From NCBI GenBank assembly GCA_021800365.1, contig JAJYZA010000006.1, positions 1 through 40,558 on the forward strand: a DNA stretch of 40,558 bases, written 5' to 3'. A model generated the notes under the pieces. The model worked only from the letters and a program-made list of their open reading frames with translations, made no database searches and had not been told where the DNA came from. This DNA comes from Nanobdellota archaeon. GTDB taxonomy: Archaea; Nanobdellota; Nanobdellia; Parvarchaeales; Parvarchaeaceae. Of the stretch, positions 24,042 through 33,408 are shown piece by piece (the stretch's first letter is position 1; every line of letters starts with the position of its first letter). The position numbers and the translations under genes are program-made.

Positions 24042-24761
24042 TTAGTGAAGTGAGCGTGTATTTAAAGTTTTTATATATGATTCCGCTTCCTTTAACTGTT
24101 CTGGTGTATTTATGCCGAACCAAAAACTTATTTTTTTAACTTTAAACTTAAATCCTTTTTCACGCAATAATTTAACTGCGTAAGTAAGAAATTTCTCACC
24201 GCTTTTTTCATCGATTGGTATCTCTTTGTAGACATCAAAGAATTCTCTCGGCATTACATATATCCCAGTGTTAGCTAAGCCCTTCCCGTTTCTTTGTTTT
24301 TCTACGATGTCCGTCACTTCCCCTAAATTGTTTGATATTAGAACACCGTAGCCGCTTACATCCGCGATTTCGAATCCAAAAACTGCCGGCTGGTTATCAT
24401 CCAAGAGTTCCCGCACGTTCAAATTTGAGATATCATCGCCCATCATGACAAGGAAAAATGGTGATTTTATCATGCCTTTCGCAGCAAACAGAGCCGCCGC
24501 TGTCCCTCTTTCCTCACCCTGTATGATGAATTTCACCTTGTAATTGTCCAATTCTCTTTTAAATTTTTTAAGGTCTCTACGGTCTACAATTACAAAAACT
24601 TCAAAACCGGCATCAATAAGCTCTTCTATTTTTCTGCTTATTATCGGCTTTCCGTTTATTTTTAGTAAAGGCTTTGGTGTAGATAGTATGATTTGATCAC
24701 TTGTGCCATTTTTCATCCGTTTTCCTGCGCCTGCGGCAAGTATCACTGCTTCTTTAACCAT
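24042..24761 (-). CDS. Sugar-1-phosphate nucleotidyltransferase, probable UDP-GlcNAc pyrophosphorylase
   Basis: A 239-residue GT-A nucleotidyltransferase: LAAGAGKRM at the start, PKPLLKINGKPII, a GEERGTAAAL base-binding segment, MMGDDI as the metal-binding aspartate motif, VDIVEKQ-like TDIVEKQRNG, and NTGIYVMP. It has no C-terminal beta-helix, so unlike GlmU it can do only the uridylyl (or thymidylyl) transfer. Acetylation would be left to the separate Gna1 next door. Its ATG overlaps the end of the mutase gene by eight bases. From context the product is most likely UDP-GlcNAc. dTDP-glucose synthesis is the alternative. Confidence 0.85.
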   Translation of the reverse strand: MVKEAVILAAGAGKRMKNGTSDQIILSTPKPLLKINGKPIISRKIEELIDAGFEVFVIVDRRDLKKFKRELDNYKVKFIIQGEERGTAAALFAAKGMIKSPFFLVMMGDDISNLNVRELLDDNQPAVFGFEIADVSGYGVLISNNLGEVTDIVEKQRNGKGLANTGIYVMPREFFDVYKEIPIDEKSGEKFLTYAVKLLREKGFKFKVKKISFWFGINTPEQLKEAESYIKTLNTRSLH

Positions 24762-26139
24762 TGTTATTTATCTCCTCCAAAACTAACTTTTCTCCCAACT
24801 CCTGAAAGGCATCGCATACCCCCTTGCTTTTACCATCTGAATTGATTCTTATTATTGGTGATGTATTTGAAGCCCTTATAAGCACCCTCCCCTGCTCATC
24901 AGATAAAAGAACGCCGTCTAGAGTGGTTAGCTTATAATCCAACCGCCTTGCTTTTTTTGCTATTTTCGATATAACTGCAAATTTTAACGTATCGCCACAT
25001 GCTATCTCTTTCATGCCACTAGTAAAATATTTGGGTATCTTCCCCACTAATTCTGATAGTTTCTTGCCGGAAGACGCGAGGATTTCTAATAATTTTAAGC
25101 TGCCAAAAATTGCATCATCAGCACAGTTTACTTCGGGAAAAGCAAGATGTCCAGAATACTGGCCTCCAAATAAAGCTTTCTGCTTCAACACTTCTTTTGC
25201 ACAGTAGCTGTGTCCTACTCTAACGATGACTGGCTCACCACCCAATTTACGTATGTAATCCCCAACGGCGGAGGAACAAGTTATGTCGTAGACGATCTTA
25301 CCACCAAGATTATCATGCAGCGCGGACTGTGCCAGTAGAGGAATTGTGACGTCCCCAGATGCGAATATTTCACCGCGCTCATCTACAAATGCAACTCTAT
25401 CGCCATCGCTATCATACCCGATACCAATATCGGCTTCTTCTGATAGCACTCGCGCCTTCAACCCCTGCAATGAAGACTCGGATGGCTCGGATGCGCGGTT
25501 CGGAAACCTGCCATCTATAGTCTCGTTTATCCAAGATGCATTGACATCAAATCTTTGCATTAGCTTTGGGACTACCGCTGAAGTAACGCTGTTACCGAAA
25601 TCAAAAACCACTTTTACTGGGCGTTTGATATGTATCTTCTTGGAGACATAATCTATGTAGTCATCGACTACACCGTTGGTCATATGGCTACTACCCTCGA
25701 TGTGCTTAAAATTCCCTCTAGCAAAGGCCTCTCTTATCTCCTCTAGACCGGTCCCTTCAGATAGGGTTATCCCATCATTTCCACTGAATTTAAACCCGTT
25801 CCATTCTGGCGGAAGATGAGATGCAGTAATCATCGTGCCACTAGTCAATCCGCGATACCATGTACCAAAATAAAGGAGTGGGGTAGGGATCTCGCCGAAG
25901 TCTACAACATTACTTCCACCGAAAAGCAGCCCGTTAACGAGAGCGTCGTGGAGCGAATTACTGCTTAGGCGAATGTCTCTTGCAACTCCTATTTGTTTAC
26001 CCGACCCATATACAGAAGCTAACGCCTTACCGATGCGTTCGGCATCACTCTCATCGATAGACTCTCCATATATACCCCGTACGTCGTAAGCTCGAAATAT
26101 ACTTTTTGAGTGGTCTTTGCCTCCTAGTTTCATCTCCAT
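24754..26139 (-). CDS. Phosphoglucosamine/phospho-N-acetylglucosamine mutase (alpha-D-phosphohexomutase family)
   Basis: 461 residues from the ATG at 26139, with the four-domain phosphohexomutase plan. IFRAYDVRGIYGE is at the start, phosphoserine loop TASHLPPEWNG (Ser near 107), magnesium loop DSDGDR (near 243-248), sugar loop GGQYSGH, and phosphate loop RASNTSP at the end. The sugar loop usually reads GE-x-SGH; here the Glu is Gln, which may affect substrate choice. The downstream Gna1 gene suggests that it works on GlcNAc-6-phosphate (inference). In-frame starts are TTG 26151, ATG 26139 and ATG 26133. A TATA-like box at 26169-26177 would start transcription near 26147, which favours 26139. 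Confidence 0.87.
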   Translation of the reverse strand: MEMKLGGKDHSKSIFRAYDVRGIYGESIDESDAERIGKALASVYGSGKQIGVARDIRLSSNSLHDALVNGLLFGGSNVVDFGEIPTPLLYFGTWYRGLTSGTMITASHLPPEWNGFKFSGNDGITLSEGTGLEEIREAFARGNFKHIEGSSHMTNGVVDDYIDYVSKKIHIKRPVKVVFDFGNSVTSAVVPKLMQRFDVNASWINETIDGRFPNRASEPSESSLQGLKARVLSEEADIGIGYDSDGDRVAFVDERGEIFASGDVTIPLLAQSALHDNLGGKIVYDITCSSAVGDYIRKLGGEPVIVRVGHSYCAKEVLKQKALFGGQYSGHLAFPEVNCADDAIFGSLKLLEILASSGKKLSELVGKIPKYFTSGMKEIACGDTLKFAVISKIAKKARRLDYKLTTLDGVLLSDEQGRVLIRASNTSPIIRINSDGKSKGVCDAFQELGEKLVLEEINNNG

Positions 26140-26187
26140 AGCTATAATCAAATTTAATAGAACCGTTCTTATATAAAAATAGCAAGA

Positions 26188-26961
26188 TCATGCTTGTGAT
26201 TGGTTTACTTTTTCGAATTTTAAGTGCCACCCGCTTCCGCCCACAGTACTTTCATATTTTAGCTTAAATTTCCATTCTTCTCCGCTGGCCAGAAGTGTTA
26301 AGTCGTTATTCTTGCCTATCAGGAACAGCCATCTTTTCGACGCTTTCGCCTCGTCTATTACTCGCTTCACGAAAGCCACGTATTTTACCTGTTCTGGTTC
26401 TGTTGGGTATTTAAGGGAGGTGTTTAATAAGTATATGCCTCCGATTTCGTAAGGCCTTTTACAAAAAATTTCTCCACACTTAAACTGCTTTTCAAGGCCT
26501 GCTTTATCCGAAGGGTTTAAAGAAAGATTACGGTACATTAAGTTTTTCTGCACACCGCATTTGCATAAGTAGTAGGAGTGTATAAAACTCAAATCAGTAG
26601 TTAAAGATGCGTATACGCTTAACCATACTGCACCATGCTGATAGTAACGCGTAAAGTCTTTATCGTCTTTATTCGTGCTGATGATAAAGTCTACACGATG
26701 TGCCTCCTCGTGCTTTATCGTGTCTACTAACTCCGCAAGTGACGTATTGGCTAGGTACCTCTTGTCTATTTCTATATTGCCATAGGGGCGCCACGTATTG
26801 CAATTAAAGTAAGCTGTACCTCCTTGTAGGTGTTTCCTAATCGAATAATCTTTCGGATTTAGACTTATATGCGGTAAGAAGGGCTTTGCGGAATCCGTAG
26901 AAGACAACTCTTTTTTTACCTGGACTAGTAAGGAGTCTAATTTCCTTCCTAACTTATCCAT
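26188..26961 (-). CDS. SprT-like zinc metalloprotease domain with zinc ribbon
   Basis: 257 residues. The metal-binding helix IKHEEAHRVDF holds an HExxH motif (H84, E85, H88), followed by HGAVW at 109-113, which resembles the third-ligand region HGxxW of SprT. A zinc-ribbon-like set CKC (133, 135) and CGEIFC (162, 167) comes next. SprT/Spartan relatives degrade DNA-protein crosslinks, but most microbial members are uncharacterised. The C-terminal 80 residues (RWLFLIGKNNDL onward) look like a separate small beta domain. It is upstream of, and separated by a short gap from, the UDP-GlcNAc operon on the same strand. Confidence 0.7.
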   Translation of the reverse strand: MDKLGRKLDSLLVQVKKELSSTDSAKPFLPHISLNPKDYSIRKHLQGGTAYFNCNTWRPYGNIEIDKRYLANTSLAELVDTIKHEEAHRVDFIISTNKDDKDFTRYYQHGAVWLSVYASLTTDLSFIHSYYLCKCGVQKNLMYRNLSLNPSDKAGLEKQFKCGEIFCKRPYEIGGIYLLNTSLKYPTEPEQVKYVAFVKRVIDEAKASKRWLFLIGKNNDLTLLASGEEWKFKLKYESTVGGSGWHLKFEKVNQSQA

Positions 26962-27057
26962 ATTAATAATTGATTAGAAAAGTTATTTATAGTTTTATTT
27001 TAACTGATGATTCTGAATATATCTTACTTAAGAGCACATCTCGCTATTATTAAAATT

Positions 27058-27130
27058 CGCCCCGAGCGGGATTCGAGCCCGCGTCAATGCCGTGACAGGG
27101 CACTATCCTAGACCACTAGACTATCGGGGC
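27058..27130 (-). tRNA. tRNA-Asp (anticodon GTC)
   Basis: The minus strand folds as a complete 73-base tRNA. The seven-pair acceptor stem is GCCCCGA with TCGGGGC, the T arm is GCGGG-CTCGAAT-CCCGC, the anticodon loop is CTGTCAC with GTC, and the discriminator is G. No intron is seen. The 3' CCA is not encoded, so it must be added afterwards. Confidence 0.95.
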
Positions 27131-27214
27131 GCATTTAACAACATTATATTTATCAGATAGGTTATATTAATCTTTTTTATAAGCTAACTTATAACTCCGA
27201 TGTATGGTTGCTAG

Positions 27215-28621
27215 CTATTTTATATTTAAAACGAGTGAATTAGATTTTTTAGTATAATTCTTGTTATTAAACGCAAATGAGCACATTGCTGGTTTCAGAT
27301 ATATGTTGCCGACAATCCCGAGTTTGCTCTTTATTTCATACATAAGCAATATCTCATCGTTGGGCTGCAGTTCCACTTCCTTCCATATAATGTTAAGCCC
27401 AGTAGCTACCTTTGATATTCTCGCCTCTTTTGGACCGACTGCATGCACCTTAAGCGCATTCGGCGGAACAAAATCAGTTATTGTAAGAGACTTAAGTGGT
27501 TTCTTTGATACATTTCTGACCTTTAAGGCCAGTTTTACATCTACGAAGCCTTCTACAACCTTATGTTCTACGACTTCCTTGGTTATAATGACTTTACGAT
27601 TAAAATACAAGAAAACTAAGACTGCAGCCACTATTATTATAACTATTAAATAAATAGGCAGGTAAGATACCGTGTAGGACAACTCTAAAGTTTGCCCTGG
27701 TGCCAACGCAGCCAGACTAGTACTTAGAACCAGACCGGAAATCTGCGGCGAACCGAGTGAAGAATATTTTGAAGAAAGAAAAACCGAATTGAACTTACTT
27801 ATTGAAAGAGTTAGGTTCCCTTGCGAGATATTTTTATTGCCAGTATTGGTTATCGTAGTGGTCACTGTACCTCCAAAGATGCCAATATCCGAGGAAGAAC
27901 TGCTCGTATAAGCGGTGTACGGCAAAATCTCTACTAATTTAGATGCAGAACCAGAAGATTGACCACCATAATTAGTCGTAAAACTAAGGTTATAAGTGCC
28001 GGGCAAAAGGGTTTCATTTAATGGAATTGAAAAAGTAAATTCGTCAGTACCTAGATTTGTCAACACTGCAGTGCCAGAAAAAGCCGCGATCTCCGCACCG
28101 TTAGAGGCATTCAATGTATATGCGATTGGTATAACGGCATCCTGACCAAGTGCATTTATTATCGTAACGTTAAAGACCAGTGGGCTTGTTGGTTTAAGAG
28201 AGGCTGGTGCATTTAGTTTGCTTATTAGGTTCTGCACTGGCACTACTGCTGCGTATATAATCAAATTTTTCTGTACGCCATTAAGCGTATAGGATACGTT
28301 CATTATAAGATGCGAGTTTAGATAGGGCGGCTGTGTGGGGTTAAAAGAAAAAAGAACATATTGAGATTGACCGGGGGCCAATGTAAATGAAGTAGGTTTT
28401 ACGCCTATACCGGAGAAAAATGCTGAGTATTCTATTCTCATTTGTGCTACGTCTATAGTCACATTTGCAGTTTGAGTTGCATTATTGTAAAAACTTATAT
28501 TAAAAATCGAATTTGCATTACTCGGAATCGTTAGGCTTATTGATGCCGGCTGTAGCGCATTGACCGTACCTATTGATAATGCTATTAAAGATAGGACTAT
28601 TACTATGCCGATGGCTTTCAT
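27215..28621 (-). CDS. Secreted beta-domain protein with single membrane anchor
   Basis: 468 residues. Residues 1-22 form a signal peptide (IGIVIVLSLIALSIG, then VNALQ). An ectodomain of about 300 residues follows, rich in Ser, Thr, Asn and N-x-S/T sequons, with Ig-like or CARDB/NEW3-type strands (for example FSFNPTQP, LLPGTYNLSF, TTTITNTGNKNIS). A membrane segment (LIVIIIVAAVLVFLYF, about 323-338) comes next, then a basic NRKVIITKE. The last 120 residues form another beta-rich, DUF11-like domain (VKLALKVRNVSKKPLKSL) that by topology would be cytoplasmic. It may be a cell-surface or envelope scaffold, but no specific function can be read. Single gene, with tRNA-Asp downstream. Confidence 0.75.
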   Translation of the reverse strand: MKAIGIVIVLSLIALSIGTVNALQPASISLTIPSNANSIFNISFYNNATQTANVTIDVAQMRIEYSAFFSGIGVKPTSFTLAPGQSQYVLFSFNPTQPPYLNSHLIMNVSYTLNGVQKNLIIYAAVVPVQNLISKLNAPASLKPTSPLVFNVTIINALGQDAVIPIAYTLNASNGAEIAAFSGTAVLTNLGTDEFTFSIPLNETLLPGTYNLSFTTNYGGQSSGSASKLVEILPYTAYTSSSSSDIGIFGGTVTTTITNTGNKNISQGNLTLSISKFNSVFLSSKYSSLGSPQISGLVLSTSLAALAPGQTLELSYTVSYLPIYLIVIIIVAAVLVFLYFNRKVIITKEVVEHKVVEGFVDVKLALKVRNVSKKPLKSLTITDFVPPNALKVHAVGPKEARISKVATGLNIIWKEVELQPNDEILLMYEIKSKLGIVGNIYLKPAMCSFAFNNKNYTKKSNSLVLNIK

Positions 28622-28684
28622 AAATTACTAATAAAACAGTGATATTTAAGCATTACCTGCCATTTAGACCTTTAAGCTAGTCTT

Positions 28685-29404
28685 TTACCGGATAACTTCA
28701 TATTCTGTATTCGGTTTATGGGCAAGGTAAAATCTAAACAGGTTAGTTACAGTATAAAACGTGTATCTTAATATTCCCCACCGTTCTGTCCTCCTAGCGC
28801 TTGTATATACTATCGCATTGTCTACATATCTTATTTTACCATATTTGATTATTCTCTGCGAAAGATCCCAATCTTCGCAGGTTAAGTAATTATTGTTGAA
28901 GCCTTTGACTTTTTCAAAGGCATGTTTAAGCACAGCCAAGTTAGATCCTATAAGAAATGGCTTTTGTATCTTTATAGAAAATTTTACCAAATTTACCGAA
29001 ACGAATTTATAGCCGCCGAATATAGATTTCTTTACTTTTTCTAGAGGATAAATCGGACCCGTAGCAGCCACTATCTCACTATCACTAAATGCTTTTTTAT
29101 AGTTCTCAAGCAGCGTTCTTAATGGCTTCGTATCGGCATCGAGGAACACGATTATTCTGCCTTTTGAGACCTTGGCTCCCAAATTTCTTGCAAAACTCAA
29201 GCCACGCTTGTGCTGGATTAAAACACGAGCATATTTCCGTGCAATCCGTCTTGTATCATCATTGCTGTTTCCATCAACCACTATTGTTTCAAAGTTCTTA
29301 TAAGTCTGTTTTTTAAGTCCATCAAAAACGTTGTGTATGTATTTAGCTTCGTTTAGAGCAGGTATAACAACACTTATCTCAGGCGTTTTGCCCTTTATCG
29401 TCAT
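28685..29404 (-). CDS. Glycosyltransferase family 2 protein
   Basis: GT-A enzyme with canonical motifs: ISVVIPALNEAKYI near the start, TIVVDGNSNDDT, FARNLGAKVSKGRIIVFLDADT (in two pieces: FARNLGAKVSKG, then RIIVFLDADT), and the acceptor-side ED of LTCEDWDLSQRI. About 239 residues, a single catalytic domain, with a few hydrophobic C-terminal residues. A longer frame reaches 29458, but the ATG at 29404 is preferred. It begins just before strand 1 and lies 26 bases from a perfect TATA-like box. Codon use is less AT-extreme than in the cassette at 4.4-11.9 kb. Confidence 0.87.
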   Translation of the reverse strand: MTIKGKTPEISVVIPALNEAKYIHNVFDGLKKQTYKNFETIVVDGNSNDDTRRIARKYARVLIQHKRGLSFARNLGAKVSKGRIIVFLDADTKPLRTLLENYKKAFSDSEIVAATGPIYPLEKVKKSIFGGYKFVSVNLVKFSIKIQKPFLIGSNLAVLKHAFEKVKGFNNNYLTCEDWDLSQRIIKYGKIRYVDNAIVYTSARRTERWGILRYTFYTVTNLFRFYLAHKPNTEYEVIR

Positions 29405-29426
29405 ATTGATTATAACTAATAGAGGT

Positions 29427-29434
29427 TTATAAAG
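29427..29434 (-). promoter_or_regulatory. TATA box deciding the start of the GT2 gene
   Basis: CTTTATAA, as read on the minus strand, is centred 26-27 bases before the ATG at 29404 and so would be inside the gene if the start were at 29458. Confidence 0.6.
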
Positions 29435-29484
29435 TATAACGATTTTTTGTATTTCCAAATATGTGATGCTTTTTGTTTAAAACA

Positions 29485-30501
29485 TCAATTTTCCATGGAA
29501 ATAAACGGTTCTATCCGCTTACCTAGCAACTTGTCTAATTCTTTTAGCTTTTCTGGGCTCACATCGCTCGGTACAATCATTATTAGATTAAGCACGATAT
29601 CCCCGCGCTTTCCGTTCTTACCAAATAACCCACTACCTTTTATAATGATAGGCCCTTTCTCGCCTTTATTTAAAGTAATTTTTAAATTTCCCTCGGGAGT
29701 CTTGATTTCGATAGTTTTATCATTAATTATATCTCTGATGTCAACATGCAGATTTGAGATTAAATCGGTTCCGTGTATTTTAAATGTGTTATTGCCGACT
29801 ATATGAAAAACTACATACAGATCGCCGTTCCCTCTTTTTCCCTGCCCGCCGTGACCCTTTATTATTGTGTAATATCCTTCGTATACATTTTTTCTTATTG
29901 TTATCTGAATAGTATCGTTATCGTAGATGGTACCTTTCCCATTGCAACTATCACACCTTTTATCGACAATATAACCCGATCCTCCACAATTATCACAGTC
30001 AGAAACTGTTATGAACATTGAACCGAATTGCCTAGAGGACCTCCTTATCTTGCCGCTGCCACGGCATTTTGAACAGGTATGTCGCTCTTTTGCTCCGGTT
30101 CCGCCGCAATTCTTGCAGGTGACTGCACGTCTGAGAGCAATAGTCTTATAGCCTTCTCTAAAAACATCGTCTACAGTGATATTAAGATCGTATCTTAAAT
30201 CCTCCCCCTTCGAATCGAAATCCGAACCAAAACCAAAATTCCTGAAGATGTCTCCGAATCCAAAATCGAATATATCTTCGAAACCGCCAAATCCCTCATT
30301 GGTACCATTATCAGTTGAGGTGCTTTTATTTGTAATTATTCTGTAAGCCTCGTTTAATTCTTTAAACTTTTCCTCAGCACGTTTGTCTCCGGGGTTTAGA
30401 TCCGGATGATACTTCTTAGCCAACGATTTAAAAGCATGTTTTATCTCTTCAGCCGTGGCGTTTCTACTTATCCCTAAGATTTCGTAGGGGTCCTTATCCA
30501 T
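29485..30501 (-). CDS. dnaJ: Chaperone protein DnaJ (type I Hsp40)
   Basis: Co-chaperone that stimulates DnaK ATPase and delivers substrates. The J domain has KKYHPDLNPG with its HPD at about residues 31-36. A Gly/Phe region lies around 70-100. Four CxxCxGxG zinc motifs follow (CKNCGGTG, CSKCRGSG, CDNCGGSG, CDSCNGKG), and then two C-terminal substrate-binding beta domains. At 338 residues it is a little shorter than bacterial DnaJ (about 375). It lies 30 bases downstream of dnaK and is last in the grpE-dnaK-dnaJ unit. A purine-rich AGGAAGG lies well upstream of the ATG. Confidence 0.96.
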   Translation of the reverse strand: MDKDPYEILGISRNATAEEIKHAFKSLAKKYHPDLNPGDKRAEEKFKELNEAYRIITNKSTSTDNGTNEGFGGFEDIFDFGFGDIFRNFGFGSDFDSKGEDLRYDLNITVDDVFREGYKTIALRRAVTCKNCGGTGAKERHTCSKCRGSGKIRRSSRQFGSMFITVSDCDNCGGSGYIVDKRCDSCNGKGTIYDNDTIQITIRKNVYEGYYTIIKGHGGQGKRGNGDLYVVFHIVGNNTFKIHGTDLISNLHVDIRDIINDKTIEIKTPEGNLKITLNKGEKGPIIIKGSGLFGKNGKRGDIVLNLIMIVPSDVSPEKLKELDKLLGKRIEPFISMEN

Positions 30502-30531
30502 ATCTTGAGAGTACCTTCCTGTTCAAATTTC

Positions 30532-32340
30532 TTACCCGGGAGTTTCTTGATTTTTATCGTTATTGTCTTCTTTGTTTTGGTCGTTCTTCGGTGATTTATA
30601 CAACTCTGTCCCTATTTTGTTTATTAGCTCTGTAAGCTTGTCCTTGTCGTTTTTTACGGCATCAATATCCTCCTTTGCTGTATCCTCTTTTGCCTTCTTA
30701 ATCAGTTCTTCTCCAGTCTTTCTATCTTCTTCTCCAATCTTGTCCTTAAAATCGTTTAGCGTTTTTTCAAGCGAATATGCAAGAGCAGAAGTCTCATTCT
30801 TTAGCTCAATTTCCTCTTTATGTTTTGCATCCTCCGTTTCATTCTCTTTTGCAGTTTTTATCATTTTTTCTATCTGCTCTTTTGATAGTTTATTCGGCGC
30901 GGTTATAGTTATCTTCTGGCTCTTATTAGTGGCGGTGTCCTTTGCTGAGACATTTAGTATGCCATTCGCGTCTATATCAAAAGTAACCTCTATCTGCGGT
31001 ATACCGCGCGGAGCTGGGGGAACCCCTTCCAAGTTAAATGAGCCTAGGCTTATATTGTCCTTTGCCATTGGGCGCTCACCCTGCAAAACATTTATAGTAA
31101 CTACGGTCTGATAATCGTCTGCCGTAGAAAACGTCTTACTTGTCTTTATTGGAATTGTTGTATTTCTTTCTATTACGGGTGTAGCTACTCCACCGAGAGT
31201 TTCTATACTGAGGGTTAACGGAGTAACATCTAATAGGACTATATCCTTTATCTCACCGGCTAGAACCGCCCCTTGGATGGCCGCACCTATAGCTACTGCT
31301 TCCATTGGATCTACGCCGCGCTCGATTTTATTCCCGAATATATCTGACAGAAACTTCTGTACAATCGGCATTCTTGTAGGTCCCCCTATAAGTATTAGTT
31401 TGTTTATGACGTCCTTTGAAATTTTCGCATCCCTCAAAACATTATCTATCGGCTGCCTTGAGCGCTCTACGATTGGAGTTACTAAATTCTCTAGAACGGC
31501 ACGCGAAATCTTCATCTCTAAGGTTTTCGGTCCACTACTTGTTATAGTTATATATGGTAAGTTAATGTCAGTTTCTAACATTGAAGAAAGTTCTATCTTG
31601 GCTTTTTCGGCCGCATCGCGGATTCTTTGATAAGCCACTTTATCGTCTTTTAGGTCTATACCTTCTTTTGATTTAAAGTCTTTTATTATATAATCGATAA
31701 GTGCATTGTCCATGTCAACGCCACCTAGTTCTACATCTCCCGATGTTGCAAGAACTTCAAACGTTCCTCCGCTTATCTCCATTAAAGTAACATCTAGCGT
31801 TCCGCCACCTAGGTCATATACAAGTATTTTTAGTTCATTTGACTTATCCAAGCCGTATGCCATCGCAGCTGCAGTAGGCTCATTTATTATTCTTACAACC
31901 TCCAATCCAGCTATTTTCCCGGCGTCTTTAGTAGCCTGTCTCTGGTTATCATTGAAATACGCGGGTACCGTTATTACCGCCTTGTTTATACTTGTACCCA
32001 AAAAGGACTCTGCATCTCTTTTTATCTTCTGTAATATGAATGCGGATATTTGTTGTGGAGTGTATATTTTATCGTTTATCTTATAAGTGAAATCCGTCCC
32101 CATCTTCCTCTTTGCAGCAAAGATAGTGTTCGCTGGATTTGACACGGCCTGCCTTCTTGCAGGCTCCCCGACTAAAACTTCTCCCTTATTTGTGAAGGCT
32201 ACAACAGACGGGAACATCTTTCCTGCTATTGTTGCTCCTTCTGCGCTGGGTATCGTCGTAGGCTTACCTGCTATAATGACTGCCGCTTGTGAGTTAGCGG
32301 TCCCTAAATCTATTCCTATAATTTTTTCTTTTTCTGTCAT
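30532..32340 (-). CDS. dnaK: Chaperone protein DnaK (Hsp70)
   Basis: ATP-dependent Hsp70 of 602 residues. It has the phosphate-1 motif [72 protein letters not shown], the linker region [16 protein letters not shown], the substrate-binding domain with [12 protein letters not shown], and a Lys/Glu-rich, disordered tail. The ATG overlaps the grpE stop as ATGA (32337-32340), so the two are translationally coupled. The gene set is of bacterial origin in archaea generally and is absent from many hyperthermophiles. A moderate growth temperature is therefore likely (inference). Confidence 0.97.
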   Translation of the reverse strand: MTEKEKIIGIDLGTANSQAAVIIAGKPTTIPSAEGATIAGKMFPSVVAFTNKGEVLVGEPARRQAVSNPANTIFAAKRKMGTDFTYKINDKIYTPQQISAFILQKIKRDAESFLGTSINKAVITVPAYFNDNQRQATKDAGKIAGLEVVRIINEPTAAAMAYGLDKSNELKILVYDLGGGTLDVTLMEISGGTFEVLATSGDVELGGVDMDNALIDYIIKDFKSKEGIDLKDDKVAYQRIRDAAEKAKIELSSMLETDINLPYITITSSGPKTLEMKISRAVLENLVTPIVERSRQPIDNVLRDAKISKDVINKLILIGGPTRMPIVQKFLSDIFGNKIERGVDPMEAVAIGAAIQGAVLAGEIKDIVLLDVTPLTLSIETLGGVATPVIERNTTIPIKTSKTFSTADDYQTVVTINVLQGERPMAKDNISLGSFNLEGVPPAPRGIPQIEVTFDIDANGILNVSAKDTATNKSQKITITAPNKLSKEQIEKMIKTAKENETEDAKHKEEIELKNETSALAYSLEKTLNDFKDKIGEEDRKTGEELIKKAKEDTAKEDIDAVKNDKDKLTELINKIGTELYKSPKNDQNKEDNNDKNQETPG

Positions 32341-32795
32341 ATCGCTACCTTTACCTTTGGATATCTTATTATTTTACCATTTAATACATATCCTGGCTGT
32401 ATCTCTTCGATTATTTTACCGCTTTTGTCCTGCATTTTTTCCGTCGACACGGCTTCGGCTATCTCTGGCGAATAGTCCTTTCCGACCACATCTAATCTTT
32501 TGAGGCCATTAGCGCGTAGAACGGATACCAGCGAATTCAGTAGCAACTTTACTTTATCGTCTCCGGTTTTAAGTGCACCGTCAAAATCATCAAGTACCTT
32601 TAACATATCCGTAATCAATTTCTCATTTGCATATTTTATATATTCTGACAATTCCTTATCACGGGCTTTTCTATAATTATCCATCTCCGCCAATAGATAA
32701 ATATATTTAGATTTATAATCTGTTTCCTGTTGCTGTCCAGCATCTTCTTTGCTCTCAGTAGCCGCATCAGCCTTTTCCTGTTCATTTTCAGGCAT
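32337..32795 (-). CDS. grpE: Nucleotide exchange factor GrpE
   Basis: 152 residues. An acidic, Gln-rich N-terminus of about 25 residues is followed by the long dimerisation helix ([19 protein letters not shown]) and a C-terminal beta wing with [11 protein letters not shown] and [14 protein letters not shown]. Short for the family (bacterial about 190), as often seen in archaea. First gene of the chaperone unit. A TATA-like ATTTAATATTTT at 32815-32826 lies 25 bases upstream of the ATG, suggesting a leaderless transcript. Confidence 0.94.
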   Translation of the reverse strand: MPENEQEKADAATESKEDAGQQQETDYKSKYIYLLAEMDNYRKARDKELSEYIKYANEKLITDMLKVLDDFDGALKTGDDKVKLLLNSLVSVLRANGLKRLDVVGKDYSPEIAEAVSTEKMQDKSGKIIEEIQPGYVLNGKIIRYPKVKVAI

Positions 32796-32858
32796 AATAA
32801 CACATCGAATTTTGATTTAATATTTTTATTATGTTTTGTTTGTTTATAGCTAATTTAA

Positions 32859-33302
32859 TCATTTTTTCTTTTTTTCGTGTTTTTGTGTCTCTTCGCTTGA
32901 TTGATTAGAAGCAGAAACTTTTGGCATGGGGAGAATAGAAGGTAATTGCAATATCTTAGCTATAGACATCGCTTCTAGGATACTTATGTTCAAGCTTGAC
33001 TGCAGAACTTCTTCCGTTACGGATTCATCTAGTTTCTTTGAGTCTTCCCACGTCTTGTAAATTTTCTCGATATTGTCACCGGTATAGACTATTAGTCCTT
33101 CGACCGTTATTTTACCTATTTCGTCTGCAGAATTTCCGGTGAAAGCCGCATCAAATTTGAAAGAGAATTTAAGTATCTTAAACTTATCTTCTTTTTCTAT
33201 ATTAGTTATCGTTATGTTGTTTGCAATCCCTATCTGGGTTTCTGGAGCTATTACTTTCTCTCTTTTGGCATTTATTTCACTTATAAGATAATTTATTATC
33301 AT
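32859..33302 (-). CDS. Conserved small protein upstream of grpE, possibly SecB-like
   Basis: 147 residues. The N-terminal half is beta-rich (ITITNIEKEDKFKILKFSF, then GKITVEGLIVYTG). A helical part follows (DESVTEEVLQSSLNISILEA), then an ILQLPSILPMPKV segment and a charged Ser/Lys tail. This layout, with two strands, a helix and a Pro-rich LPxPxPK end, resembles a conserved archaeal family that I loosely associate with the SecB-like protein MJ0357. I cannot confirm that by search. It is encoded just upstream of grpE on the same strand with a 63-base gap, and grpE has its own promoter. A chaperone-related role would fit the location (inference). Confidence 0.6.
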   Translation of the reverse strand: MIINYLISEINAKREKVIAPETQIGIANNITITNIEKEDKFKILKFSFKFDAAFTGNSADEIGKITVEGLIVYTGDNIEKIYKTWEDSKKLDESVTEEVLQSSLNISILEAMSIAKILQLPSILPMPKVSASNQSSEETQKHEKKKK

Positions 33303-33408
33303 ATAATCCCTCGATTTATTACATTCTTAGCAGATTAGACTATTTAAGCGTTTCTGCCGTTTTTAGTAAAAAGTCAAGTGTTAAATTGTAAGGTTCTATT
33401 TCGTATAT

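Noticed and set aside
30563-31111. 182-codon plus-strand frame
   Set aside because: Antisense to the 3' half of dnaK; Ser/Phe-rich composition is the shadow of its Glu/Lys-rich codons.
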